DNA of 24,278 nucleotides from an uncultured Lewinella sp. (GTDB taxonomy: Bacteria > Bacteroidota > Bacteroidia > Chitinophagales > Saprospiraceae). The notes below the pieces were generated by a model. The model had not been told where the DNA came from. It saw only the letters and a program-made list of their open reading frames with translations, and made no database searches. This document shows, in pieces, positions 1 to 7,296 of this stretch; position 1 is the stretch's first letter, and every line of letters starts with the position of its first letter. The position numbers and the translations under genes are program-made. Location of the stretch: NCBI GenBank assembly GCA_938021455.1, contig CALIGP010000114.1:1-24278 (forward strand). The letters run 5' to 3'.

Positions 1-206
1 CGGCTGCTTCGTAGCTTTTTACCACGGATTTGCACAGATTTATTTTTCCAATCTCACCATGCTGGCATGCCGGAAAGTAATGATCTCTGTTCGTAAACGC
101 AGCGGGAGAGCCGGATGGACATCCTAAAAATTCTATCAAAATTCTATTAATCCTAATCTCCTTTTTCTCTCGCAGCCAGACATTAGCCAGTAATAACGAA
201 GCTTCC
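1..206. other. Non-coding left flank with short AT-rich repeats
   Basis: I see no convincing gene in this stretch downstream of bshC. It holds two copies of AAAATTCTAT at 127-136 and 138-147 (11-bp period), bracketed by two ATCCTAA copies at 121-127 and 150-156. The segment near 21-41 (CCACGGATTTGCACAGATTT) resembles short intergenic repeats I associate with Bacteroidota genomes; that resemblance is from memory, not a search. No strong terminator hairpin for bshC was found. Confidence 0.4.
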
Positions 207-1796
207 CTAAGCCCGCACCACCACCATCCCCTCCGTCAGCGGATCGAGTGCCTCGATGAGCGTTTCGAACATGGCTTCGCCTTCTTCGAGGTAAACATTG
301 AGGAAGTTATCGGTACGTTCCTGGAGGCCGTTTTTGGGGAAGAGTTTATCCTTCATTTCGCGGATGATGTCAAGGGCGTCGGAGAATTTAGTTTTCTCGA
401 TGCGGCGGAGCCGCGTCTCGAACTGGGCGATGATTTTGGACTGGCGGGCGTGTTCCGCCAGGGCAGCCTTCTCGAGGGTAGGGTCAATGGCGATGGACTT
501 GAGGGCCATGCTGTTGAAGAGGTCCGATAGCTGCGCCAATTCCGGGGTGAGGGACAGTTCATTGGCGGAGTGCTTGGCTACGTAGTCGCGAATGATCAAG
601 TCGGGCTCGCGGAATAGCTCCCGGTAGTCAAGCTGGATGCGGTTGAGTTTCTTCTGGCTTTTGGCGTCGATCCACAGCACGGAGTTACGACGGATGAGCA
701 TCGGGAAGTTCAGGCCGAAGGCAGCGAACTGTTCCTTCCGCTCGAGCCAGTAGGCAATCTCTCCACCACCGCCGATGTAGGCGAGGTTGGGAAAGATAAG
801 CTCCTGAAAGAGCGGTCGCATAACAACGTTGGGGCTGAAGCGCTCGGGATGATCGTTGAGCTCCTGACGAAACTCCGCTTCGGTGAATAGCTGGCTGGTG
901 TCGAGAACACCGTAGACACCGTCTTGAAACACGATTCGGTCCCGGCGACCGGGGCTCAGGTAAAAGAGGTTGATGTCGCGTGCGTGCGCCTGTCCGGAGA
1001 AACCAGCGGCGGTAAGTTCAGCCTGCGCTTTTTCGATGAGTGGCTGACTGAGCTGTTCAAATATTTCCCGTTCCATGATGGGGCGGAAGGCGGCTTTGAA
1101 GGCCGTGCGGCTCATGTCAGCAACAACGAGGCCGTATTTGCCGAAGAGATCGTGTACGAAGGCGACCGTAGCGGCGCCGTATTCCTCGTGGCTGCTGTAG
1201 GCTTTGTGGAGACGACGGTAAATGTCTTCCGGGCTGAATTCACTACCAATAATTTCCTGCAGGGCGCTTAGCGCAGGTGCGAGGGAAGCCGTGGAGAGCC
1301 GTGCGACGGAGCCGCCGGCTTCTGTATCCCACTCAATCATTCGCCCGTGTAGACGGGTATGATTGATTTCTTCAAAGTCATGGTCTTCGCCCCCCATGAT
1401 GAAAACGGGCACGATGTGCTGGTCGGGATGACGCTCGTTGAGCTGTCTCGCCAGGTTAATCGTAGAGCAAATCTTGTGGATAAAATACATCGGCCCGGTA
1501 AAGAGGCTCGGCTGGTGAGCGGTGATGACCGTGAAGGCATTGCCCTCTAACAAACTTTGCACCTGCGTCAGCGCCGCCTCCGTATTCTTGAGCCCCGCGT
1601 ACTGTTGTTGCAGCTCACTGACCAACAGCTGCCGGTTTGTATTGTCCTTCGCTTTGTCTTTCATCACCTGCGCAAAAGCGTCGAGATTGACCTCATACTT
1701 GAAGAAAGGCCGAAGGCTATCTGCTGCCGTAGCGTAAGCTACGTCTCGTTTTGAAAACTGGGGAACCTCCGGGAAAGGAATACGGTCGATTGGCAT
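207..1796 (-). CDS. bshC: BshC, putative cysteine-adding enzyme of bacillithiol synthesis
   Basis: The 529-residue product is recognised as BshC, the enzyme thought to add cysteine to glucosaminyl-malate in the last step of bacillithiol synthesis. Family blocks are intact: TAHQPSLFTGPMYFIHK at about residues 92-108, followed by STINLA, and GGEDHDFEEINH at about 135-146. Length matches the usual ~530-540 residues. The C-terminal part (about 395-500) is charged and helical, fitting the family's coiled-coil region. The start at 1796 gives an N-terminus MPIDRIPFPEVPQFS of the expected kind. It is divergent from the RDD gene, with 79 bp between them that contain a perfect inverted repeat. No bshA or bshB is in the window, so the pathway would be scattered. 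Cytoplasmic. The family call is firm; the exact chemistry of BshC remains less settled in the literature. Confidence 0.93.
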   Translation of the reverse strand: MPIDRIPFPEVPQFSKRDVAYATAADSLRPFFKYEVNLDAFAQVMKDKAKDNTNRQLLVSELQQQYAGLKNTEAALTQVQSLLEGNAFTVITAHQPSLFTGPMYFIHKICSTINLARQLNERHPDQHIVPVFIMGGEDHDFEEINHTRLHGRMIEWDTEAGGSVARLSTASLAPALSALQEIIGSEFSPEDIYRRLHKAYSSHEEYGAATVAFVHDLFGKYGLVVADMSRTAFKAAFRPIMEREIFEQLSQPLIEKAQAELTAAGFSGQAHARDINLFYLSPGRRDRIVFQDGVYGVLDTSQLFTEAEFRQELNDHPERFSPNVVMRPLFQELIFPNLAYIGGGGEIAYWLERKEQFAAFGLNFPMLIRRNSVLWIDAKSQKKLNRIQLDYRELFREPDLIIRDYVAKHSANELSLTPELAQLSDLFNSMALKSIAIDPTLEKAALAEHARQSKIIAQFETRLRRIEKTKFSDALDIIREMKDKLFPKNGLQERTDNFLNVYLEEGEAMFETLIEALDPLTEGMVVVRA

Positions 1797-1824
1797 GGGC
1801 GTTGGAATGTGCAGTCAGGCGGAA

Positions 1825-1845
1825 TAACCGCTTGATAAGCGGTTA
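1825..1845. repeat. Perfect 9-bp inverted repeat between bshC and the RDD gene
   Basis: The arms TAACCGCTT (1825-1833) and AAGCGGTTA (1837-1845) are perfect complements around the 3-nt spacer GAT. The site lies in the 79-bp divergent spacer, about 29 bp upstream of the bshC start and 30 bp upstream of the RDD start. That placement fits an operator for a dimeric regulator or a shared promoter element (inference). A hairpin in the bshC leader is the alternative. Confidence 0.5.
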
Positions 1846-1863
1846 AGTTTAGCGAGCTCACTT

Positions 1864-1871
1864 TATCTTCG
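1864..1871 (+). promoter_or_regulatory. Putative -7 box of the RDD gene (TATCTTCG)
   Basis: TATCTTCG matches the Bacteroidetes -7 consensus TAnnTTTG with one change and is followed by CCCC. It ends 4 bp before the GTG start at 1876, so the transcript would be leaderless or nearly so. A clear -33 TTTG at the usual spacing is missing. Confidence 0.35.
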
Positions 1872-1875
1872 CCCC

Positions 1876-2418
1876 GTGCCAGATTCTACTCCCTTACCGT
1901 ACGCAACTTTTGTCGACCGACTCATTGCCCGCATTATCGATGTGGCCATTGTTACGTTGCCGATTACCTTAGTAATGCTATACGCCATTGCCGTCTTACG
2001 ATCAATGCCTCTGGCATTGTTGTGTGTCGTCGCCGAAGCCGTTTACAAACCCGCCTTCGAGATTAACAGCGGACAAACCATCGGCAAGCGCCTGCGCAAG
2101 ATCAAGGTCGTCAGCCAAAAAGATCAGGGGGAGATTGACGCCAACCAGGGGCTGATGCGGTTCCTGCCCTGGGCCGCCATCGCTTTTACTTCGATCTTCA
2201 TTTTGATCCGCCACTTCCAGTCGCCAGACTTCATTGAGGTAGACTCCATCGAAAGCTACCTGCTGTTTTCCCGCGAGCACGTCCTGGGGGAAAACTTCCT
2301 CATCGCCATGATCAATTATCTGCCGCTTTTCTCCGTCATGTGGATCTTCTCCGATCCGATGCGGCGGGCGCTGCATGACCGGCTGGGGGGTACGGTGGTG
2401 GTGAAGGAGGAGGGCTAG
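1876..2418 (+). CDS. RDD family integral membrane protein
   Basis: The 180-residue protein has the RDD family pattern near its N-terminus: Arg15, Arg19 and Asp22 in VDRLIARIIDVAIV. It also has the block GQTIGKRLRKIKVVS at about 67-80. Hydrophobic segments at about 21-40, 43-58, 99-111 and 140-156 suggest three or four membrane helices. The start is GTG at 1876; no in-frame ATG gives the full first helix, and a -7-like box lies just upstream. The next gene is convergent, with a bidirectional terminator between. RDD proteins have no single agreed function; some are linked to ion exchange. A shared operator with bshC would hint at a thiol or osmotic stress role, but that is inference. Confidence 0.8.
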   Translation: MPDSTPLPYATFVDRLIARIIDVAIVTLPITLVMLYAIAVLRSMPLALLCVVAEAVYKPAFEINSGQTIGKRLRKIKVVSQKDQGEIDANQGLMRFLPWAAIAFTSIFILIRHFQSPDFIEVDSIESYLLFSREHVLGENFLIAMINYLPLFSVMWIFSDPMRRALHDRLGGTVVVKEEG

Positions 2419-2430
2419 TTCTTTGGTATT

Positions 2431-2623
2431 TTGGTTCTTTGGGCTGCCGCATGTTGGAGGTGGCAAGGCGTGATTTAGGTTGAGAGGCTCCCGAAGCATG
2501 CATTTATGGTTAGCGACTATTCTGCACAGCCGATGAGAAAACTAAAAAAGGCGTTGCAAAAGTGAAAAACTCACTCCTGCAACGCCTATCGCGTTTTTTT
2601 CGTGCGGCAGCCCAAAAGACCAA
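2431..2623. repeat. Long inverted repeat framing the terminator
   Basis: A 21-bp segment at 2431-2451 (TTGGTTCTTTGGGCTGCCGCA) and its near-complement at 2603-2623 match at 19 of 21 positions, including an unbroken 14-bp core (2438-2451 with 2603-2616). The arms enclose about 150 bp with the terminator hairpin near the right arm. This could be a decayed small mobile element (MITE-like) or a second, larger RNA hairpin. I saw no other copy in the window. Confidence 0.5.
2549..2600. terminator. Bidirectional Rho-independent terminator
   Basis: The outer stem AGGCGTTGCA (2549-2558) pairs perfectly with TGCAACGCCT (2578-2587). An inner stem AGTGA/TCACT (2561-2565 with 2571-2575) closes on a 5-nt loop. 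On the plus strand it is followed, after ATCGCG, by seven T (2594-2600). On the minus strand it is followed directly by six T (complement of 2544-2549). It sits between the convergent RDD and lipoprotein genes and can end both transcripts. Confidence 0.85.
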
Positions 2624-2643
2624 CGCACTAAAAGCCCCAAAGA

Positions 2644-3471
2644 CTACTCTCCCGTAGGAAGGGCCTCTACCATAAACGTCCGGGTAACCGGGTTGAGCGG
2701 AGCATCAACGGCTTCGCCGTCTTTCATCAGGGTTAGCCTAACGGTGTTTTCGCCCATGGGCAGACCCTTTAAGAAGTAGGGGCGCCATTCGGTGATGTCG
2801 AAGCTTTCCTTGCCGTTTACTTCAGCTTTGACCATATAGCCGTCTTCGCCGAGGGTGACGTTAACGGGGTAGAAGTCGAGCATGATATTGTCGGTGTTGG
2901 CCTTGCCTTTATAGCTGCCCTTGGGGCGGCTGTAGAAGAGCATGGGGTCTTCGATGTCGGTCGTGCTGGCAAAAGCACCATCCTTTACCGTGGCCATCAC
3001 GGCGCGGTGAGCGGCGGCGGTCTTGATGGACTCGTGGTAGCTACGGCTAAGGAAGGTCAGGATGTGGTGGTCGCCGTCGGGCAGGGCCTGCTCGAAGGTG
3101 GGCTCGTACTTAGCAATGTAGGGCTCGTTGTTGATGATCAGGTGAGCGTGCTGTCCTTTGCCGGAGTTAGCACACATCAGGGCACCAGCGTCGGGTGTTT
3201 GCTGGGCGAATTCGTAGCCAGTGGCAGTGTACATGAATTGGCCGCCTTTGTACTGCCAGTCCGTGATGGTGGCATCCGGAAACTCTGCAGTAGCGGGCAT
3301 GGGGCTGATGGTGACGGCGTCGGCTGACATCATGTCTCCGGCTTTGTCCATCGTTTCTTCGGCCTTGTCCATGGCGTCTTCCGCCACGTTTTCCATTGTC
3401 TCGGTGGCGCCGCCACAAGAGACAATGAAGAGTCCGAGTAAGAGTAAAGTAAAAAGATTGGTAATTCGCAT
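2644..3471 (-). CDS. Predicted lipoprotein of unknown function
   Basis: The 275-residue product begins with a clear lipoprotein signal: MRITNLF, a hydrophobic core, then LFIVSC with Cys19 as the likely lipidated residue. Residues ~21-50 form a low-complexity, Met/Glu/Lys/Asp-rich spacer with a repeated MDKAEE/MDKAGD unit. The body (about 55-270) is mostly beta-like. It carries a His-rich stretch: QHAHLIIN at 107-114, LPDGDHHIL at 130-138 and YHES at about 145-148, which could bind a metal or form a ligand site. A C-terminal segment (about 205-270) reads like a beta-sandwich. I do not recognise the family with confidence. It is divergent from the copper-type ATPase, with 241 bp between them, so an envelope metal role is possible but unproven. 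Confidence 0.75.
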   Translation of the reverse strand: MRITNLFTLLLLGLFIVSCGGATETMENVAEDAMDKAEETMDKAGDMMSADAVTISPMPATAEFPDATITDWQYKGGQFMYTATGYEFAQQTPDAGALMCANSGKGQHAHLIINNEPYIAKYEPTFEQALPDGDHHILTFLSRSYHESIKTAAAHRAVMATVKDGAFASTTDIEDPMLFYSRPKGSYKGKANTDNIMLDFYPVNVTLGEDGYMVKAEVNGKESFDITEWRPYFLKGLPMGENTVRLTLMKDGEAVDAPLNPVTRTFMVEALPTGE

Positions 3472-3712
3472 AGTGTAATTTGTTGGTTAATCTAAGACGC
3501 GCTTGGCGCGTTCCCTATTATAAAGGTAGGTAGTACAATCTGCAAGGCTGCCGGATTAGTGTTCTTTACGGACCAGCTCGCAGAGCTTTGTAGCACAGGT
3601 TTGGGTTGTGCTTCGCAGCTGCCTAAGGCGGTTAACCCAGATAAGGCATATCCCCTCGATATCGAACAGATTGTTTACCTGCCCCTATAAACGTTTAAAT
3701 CAACTTTAGTTC

Positions 3713-4324
3713 GTGAAAACCAGCCAGGAAATAGTGGAAATGCGGGTGGATGGGATGGATTGCAACAACTGCGCCATGTCCATTCAGCGATTTCTGGAGC
3801 GGAAGGGCTTTGAGGAAGTGCTCGTCAACTTCCAGACCCGCGAGGTACGATACCGCCGTGATGATAGCAGCCTGGACGTGGACGGCGTCCGCTCCGGCAT
3901 CCAGCGTCTCGGTTTCACGGTCGTGGAAACCCACGATGAATCGGGGCAGGAGAACCACAGCCAGAGCTATGCGCACGAAAACAAAGCCCGCCACCGGCTA
4001 TTATTCTGCGCCGTCCTTACCGCACCACTGCTAATCGGCCACCTGCTGATGACGCTAGGCGTCCACTTGCCGCTGATGCACAATCGCTGGCTACAACTGG
4101 CGCTGGCCGGGCCGGTTTACCTCGTCGGTGGGCTCTATTTCGGCCGCTCCGCACTGGCCGGCCTCCGCGAGCGGATGCTGAACATGGACGTACTCATCTT
4201 TCTGGGCGCAACGGCGGCCTTCGTCTACAGCATGGTCGGCTTCGTGTGGCAGAACCCGGATTACTACTTCTTTGAGACGGCCGCGACCATCATTACCCTC
4301 GTGCTCGTCGGTAACTGGCTGTAG
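3713..4324 (+). CDS. N-terminal part of the P1B ATPase (HMA domain and first membrane helices)
   Basis: This 203-residue fragment starts at GTG 3713. Residues 1-75 form a heavy-metal-associated domain with GMDCNNC (Cys17 and Cys20), the GMxCxxC metal site. A His-rich linker (about 75-95) follows. Four hydrophobic segments come next, at about 97-118, 129-147, 157-175 and 184-203, matching TM1-TM4 of P1B pumps. The frame ends at the TAG inside TM4's cytoplasmic end. Alone it could not pump, because it lacks the actuator, phosphorylation and nucleotide domains. It could still bind metal if made and stable. Confidence 0.7.
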   Translation: MKTSQEIVEMRVDGMDCNNCAMSIQRFLERKGFEEVLVNFQTREVRYRRDDSSLDVDGVRSGIQRLGFTVVETHDESGQENHSQSYAHENKARHRLLFCAVLTAPLLIGHLLMTLGVHLPLMHNRWLQLALAGPVYLVGGLYFGRSALAGLRERMLNMDVLIFLGATAAFVYSMVGFVWQNPDYYFFETAATIITLVLVGNWL

Positions 4325-4393
4325 GCCCGCGCCGTAGAGCGGACTACAACGGCCATTAGCGCACTGACCGATCTGCAGGAAGAGACTGCGAAT

Positions 4394-5857
4394 GTGATTA
4401 CGGCTAGTGGCACGCTAGTTTTGCTTCCCGTTGAAGAAGTCAGCGCCGGGCAGTATTTGCGCGTCAACACTGGCGATAAAATCCCGCTAGACGGTGAGTT
4501 GATCGATGGTAATATTACCGCTAACGAAGCCATGCTCACCGGCGAGAGCCTGCCCGTAGAGCGCAGGGTCGGAGAGGCGGTACTTGGCGGAAGCATCGTC
4601 GCTTCTGGCCAGGCGACCTATCGCGTTACGGCGGGCTATAAAGACGGTACGCTCGCTAAGATCATTGAGCTCGTCAAAACGGCCCAGGCGGATAAGCCGA
4701 GCCTGCAGCGGCTGGCGGATCGGGTCAGTGCCATCTTCGTGCCAGTTGTCATTGGCATAGCGATACTCACCTTCCTCATTGGTTGGGGCACGGGCTACGC
4801 GACGGCCACTCAGGCGCTGATGAACGCTATCGCCGTGTTGCTCATCTCCTGCCCCTGCGCCATGGGGCTGGCGACACCGACGGCCGTCATGGTGGGGGTC
4901 GGACGACTGGCGAGACTCGGTGTATTGATCCGGGGTGGCAGTACGGTGGAACGCTTTGCGGGCATTGAACGGGTGGTGTTCGATAAGACGGGAACGCTGA
5001 CAACGGGCGACTTGCGGGTAGACCACTTTAGCGTAGGCGCGGGAGAAGACGAAGGGGCCATCCGTCGTCTGATGTACGATATGGAGCAGTACTCCAGTCA
5101 TCCCATTGCGGCGAGTGTGCGGGCCTATCTCGAAAAGGAGAAACTAGTTGAAGCCAGTGAGGAATTGACCGTTGAAGAAACCGCCGGCTTAGGCTTGCGG
5201 GCTACGAACAATTCGGGAGACGACTATTATCTGGGCGCAGCGCGAAACTTGCCTGCGGGGGTGCAGGTGCCGGAAAAAGCGGCCGTAGTGCTGCTGAAGA
5301 ACGATCGCTTGCTGGCCTGGTTGAGCCTTAGCGATGAAGTGCGTTTGGGGGCGCGGACGCTGGTGCAAGGTTTGGTTAAAGAAGGCATTGAAACCGTACT
5401 GCTCACCGGAGACCAGCAGGGGAAGGCAGACGCTGTGGCCGAAGCATTAGGCATTGATACTGTCTACGCCGAGCAGCTTCCCGCCGATAAGCTAAGCAAG
5501 ATCGCTACCCTCAGTGCTGAAAAACCCACCGCGATGGTCGGTGATGGCATCAACGATGCCGCCGCACTTTCCCGCGCAGATCTGGGCATCTCCCTCGGCG
5601 GTGCCTCCGCCGCGGCCCTGGACGCCGCGCAGGTCGTTCTTCTACGCGACGACCTAAGCCTCCTTACTGAAGGTCGACGCATTGCAGGGCTTACCCTGCG
5701 CACCATCAAAGAAAGCCTCTTTTGGGCTTTTAGCTACAACATAATCGCCATTCCCCTCGCCGCCTTCGGCTTCCTAAACCCCATGTGGGCAGCCCTCTTT
5801 ATGGCTTTCTCTGATGTAGTGGTGATTGGGAATGCGATTCGCCTCAAGGGACGTTAA
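4394..5857 (+). CDS. C-terminal part of the P1B ATPase (actuator, CPC helix, catalytic domains)
   Basis: If translated separately, the first good in-frame start after the TAG is GTG 4394, giving 487 residues. The catalytic set is complete: TGES at 49-52 (actuator), SCPCAMG with CPC at 153-155 (transport site), DKTGT with Asp197 (phosphorylated residue), the HP of SSHP at 236-237 (nucleotide binding), TGD at 338-340 and GDGIND at 383-388 (hinge). Membrane helices fall at about 112-132, 139-160, 430-448 and 453-473. It lacks TM1-TM4 and the HMA domain, so a working pump would need readthrough or association with the N-terminal fragment. Reinitiation at 4394, 70 bp after the stop, is conceivable but unsupported by a clear ribosome site. 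Confidence 0.7.
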   Translation: MITASGTLVLLPVEEVSAGQYLRVNTGDKIPLDGELIDGNITANEAMLTGESLPVERRVGEAVLGGSIVASGQATYRVTAGYKDGTLAKIIELVKTAQADKPSLQRLADRVSAIFVPVVIGIAILTFLIGWGTGYATATQALMNAIAVLLISCPCAMGLATPTAVMVGVGRLARLGVLIRGGSTVERFAGIERVVFDKTGTLTTGDLRVDHFSVGAGEDEGAIRRLMYDMEQYSSHPIAASVRAYLEKEKLVEASEELTVEETAGLGLRATNNSGDDYYLGAARNLPAGVQVPEKAAVVLLKNDRLLAWLSLSDEVRLGARTLVQGLVKEGIETVLLTGDQQGKADAVAEALGIDTVYAEQLPADKLSKIATLSAEKPTAMVGDGINDAAALSRADLGISLGGASAAALDAAQVVLLRDDLSLLTEGRRIAGLTLRTIKESLFWAFSYNIIAIPLAAFGFLNPMWAALFMAFSDVVVIGNAIRLKGR

Positions 5858-5944
5858 GTCACCTTGCTTTGCTCTTATAACTTAGGTTTCACCTAAGTTA
5901 GCGCCTAGTGCAGTGTAAAAACGTTAACGCCTACTCAGCTCTCA

Positions 5945-7039
5945 CTACTCCCGCTCATGAATAGTCCCTTCCTTGAACTTTAAGGATCCTCCGGGCTTAC
6001 GTCTCAATACGGCCACTACCTCAGCGGCAATGGACAGGGCAATTTCGTTGGGCGACTCCGCCCCGATTTCCAACCCGGTAGGGCTGTGCAGGAAAGGCAG
6101 TTCATCCAGATTGATCTCCGTTAAATCATCGCGCATTTTTAAGTAGCGCTTCTTAGGGCCGAGCATGCCCATATAGCCTGGTTTTTTACGAGCAAAAATG
6201 GGGAGGACGGTTTTGTCCCAATTGTAATCATGGGACATGAGTAAGACGGCCGTATAATCATTGACGGGTAAGGTGTCCGCCTCTTCGTATTCAACTACCT
6301 TGCTGGCGAGTTGAAACATCTCTTTTGTCATTTTTTTTGCTCTGCCGACGAGGTAAGACTCCCATCCCAATTCTTTCCCAACGCCGAGCATGGCACCAAC
6401 GTCATAGTTGTCGCCAACGATGATGAGTCGGGTTTCCGGACGAATAAATTCAACGAGTAGCTTCATTTCCAGGCCCCCTGCTTCTACCCGGTAGACTTTC
6501 GATTTTCGACGGCCGGCCACTTCATCAATCATTTGCTCCAGCTGGCTACTTTCAATGCCACAGAAGGGGAGTAGCGGTTCCTCCCTTAACAACAACTGTC
6601 CTTGTCCCAGCAAGCCACTACCATTCGGAGCGTCAATAATTTTTAACATCACGGAGGGGGATTCCGCTGCCGTAATGGTTTTGAGTTGTTCAATCTCGTT
6701 CGCCTTGTCCGTTGGGTCGATGGGAGTAAACAGCACCTCTATCCGGCCATTACAGCCCAGACCGACACCAATCTGCTTGTCGTCGTCATCCATCGTATCG
6801 TAGACAACTTTGGAGGCCTCCCCTTTGAAAATAGCTTGTTGAGAGCGGCGAAGGGCGTCTCCTTCCAGGCAACCTCCACTGATTCCCCCAATCCATAAGC
6901 CACTACTTTGCACCAGCATCCGTGCCCCAATGCGGCGGTAAGAAGATTCCTCGACATTCACTACGGAAGCCAAGGCTACTTTTTCTTTTGACCAGTCAAT
7001 ATTATCGTAAACACCAATGATTTTTCGGATTTCTTTCAT
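5945..7039 (-). CDS. XdhC/CoxI family molybdenum-cofactor chaperone
   Basis: The 364-residue product has the two-part XdhC/CoxI layout. The N-terminal domain holds ASVVNVEESSYRRIGARMLV (about 24-43), GGISGGCLEGD (51-61) and GLGCNGRIEVLFTPI (93-107). The C-terminal Rossmann-like domain holds RLIIVGDNYDV (about 204-214), LLMSHDYNWD (266-275), GMLGPKKR (291-298) and HSPTGLEIGAESPNEIALSIAAEVVAVLR. Such proteins load sulfurated molybdenum cofactor into xanthine dehydrogenase-type enzymes. The Rossmann turn reads GDNYDV rather than the usual GAGHD-like loop, so nucleotide or cofactor binding may differ. No xdhA/B, coxLMS or mobA-like gene is in the window. The ATG at 7039 is preceded by a good promoter match. 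Cytoplasmic; family call firm, partner enzyme unknown. Confidence 0.9.
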   Translation of the reverse strand: MKEIRKIIGVYDNIDWSKEKVALASVVNVEESSYRRIGARMLVQSSGLWIGGISGGCLEGDALRRSQQAIFKGEASKVVYDTMDDDDKQIGVGLGCNGRIEVLFTPIDPTDKANEIEQLKTITAAESPSVMLKIIDAPNGSGLLGQGQLLLREEPLLPFCGIESSQLEQMIDEVAGRRKSKVYRVEAGGLEMKLLVEFIRPETRLIIVGDNYDVGAMLGVGKELGWESYLVGRAKKMTKEMFQLASKVVEYEEADTLPVNDYTAVLLMSHDYNWDKTVLPIFARKKPGYMGMLGPKKRYLKMRDDLTEINLDELPFLHSPTGLEIGAESPNEIALSIAAEVVAVLRRKPGGSLKFKEGTIHERE

Positions 7040-7117
7040 AGTCGTTTTATCCGTACAACCGGCTTTTAGACACGCTCCATAACCACAGGTAAGGTACTGA
7101 TTTTAGGTAGGGGTAAC

Positions 7118-7146
7118 CAAATGTACGATTAAATGAAAACGACAAT
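7118..7146 (-). promoter_or_regulatory. Putative Bacteroidetes-type promoter of the xdhC-like gene
   Basis: On the minus strand, ATTG (7146 to 7143) is followed after 17 nt by TACATTTG (7125 to 7118), a perfect TAnnTTTG -7 box. A start about 5-8 nt further on would leave a leader of roughly 70 nt before the ATG at 7039. The same 17-nt spacing and the same TACATTTG occur upstream of the sigma-factor gene. Confidence 0.55.
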
Positions 7147-7244
7147 TTGGGCATTGACAGTAGGCATCAATGACGCTGCCACGCTGTTCGTGACCTTTCT
7201 TGGACGGGGAGGTGGTCTGGAATGTAACTCGGTTAAAGGGGCAG

Positions 7245-7265
7245 CGTAAAGTCTTTAACTTTACG
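7245..7265. repeat. 8-bp inverted repeat upstream of the M23-like gene
   Basis: CGTAAAGT (7245-7252) and ACTTTACG (7258-7265) are perfect complements with a 5-nt spacer. The repeat lies 31 bp before the ATG at 7297 and includes TAACTTTA (7256-7263), one change from the -7 consensus. An operator overlapping the promoter is plausible; chance is also possible. Confidence 0.35.
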
Positions 7266-7296
7266 GACGCGTTTCATTAAGTGAAAAGTAAAAACT

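Larger units (their letters stand above)
3713..5857 (+). pseudogene. copA: Copper-type P1B ATPase interrupted by an in-frame TAG
   Basis: Reading from GTG 3713 to the stop ending at 5857 gives one continuous frame of about 714 codons, broken only by TAG at 4322-4324. The flanking protein runs LVLVGNWL-stop-ARAVERTTTAISALTDLQEE. In this family that position is normally Glu (GNWLEAR or GKYLEAR type), so one GAG-to-TAG change explains the break. No frameshift is present and the motifs downstream look undecayed, which suggests a very recent mutation, a base-call error, or readthrough/reinitiation. The closing segment FLNPMWAALFMAFSDVVVIGNAIRLK has Asp where classical CopA has the second Ser of MxxSS. 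I believe this is common in Bacteroidota copies, so the exact metal is less certain than for standard Cu(I) CopA. Confidence 0.8.

Noticed and set aside
2002..2499. 165-codon open frame on the minus strand
   Set aside because: It lies almost wholly antisense to the RDD gene, which has clear family motifs; the antisense product resembles no protein and lacks a promoter-like box.
3575..3587. Small hairpin AGCTC-GCA-GAGCT upstream of the ATPase
   Set aside because: Five-bp arms are too short to call an operator with any confidence; no known copper-regulator site was recognised.
4487..5101. 204-codon open frame on the minus strand
   Set aside because: It is antisense to the catalytic core of the ATPase and reflects the codon bias of that GC-rich gene.
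3713..5857. Frameshift or stop-codon recoding (selenocysteine or pyrrolysine) in the ATPase
   Set aside because: The frame is unchanged across the TAG, the expected residue is Glu, and no insertion element structure is evident; a point change is simpler.
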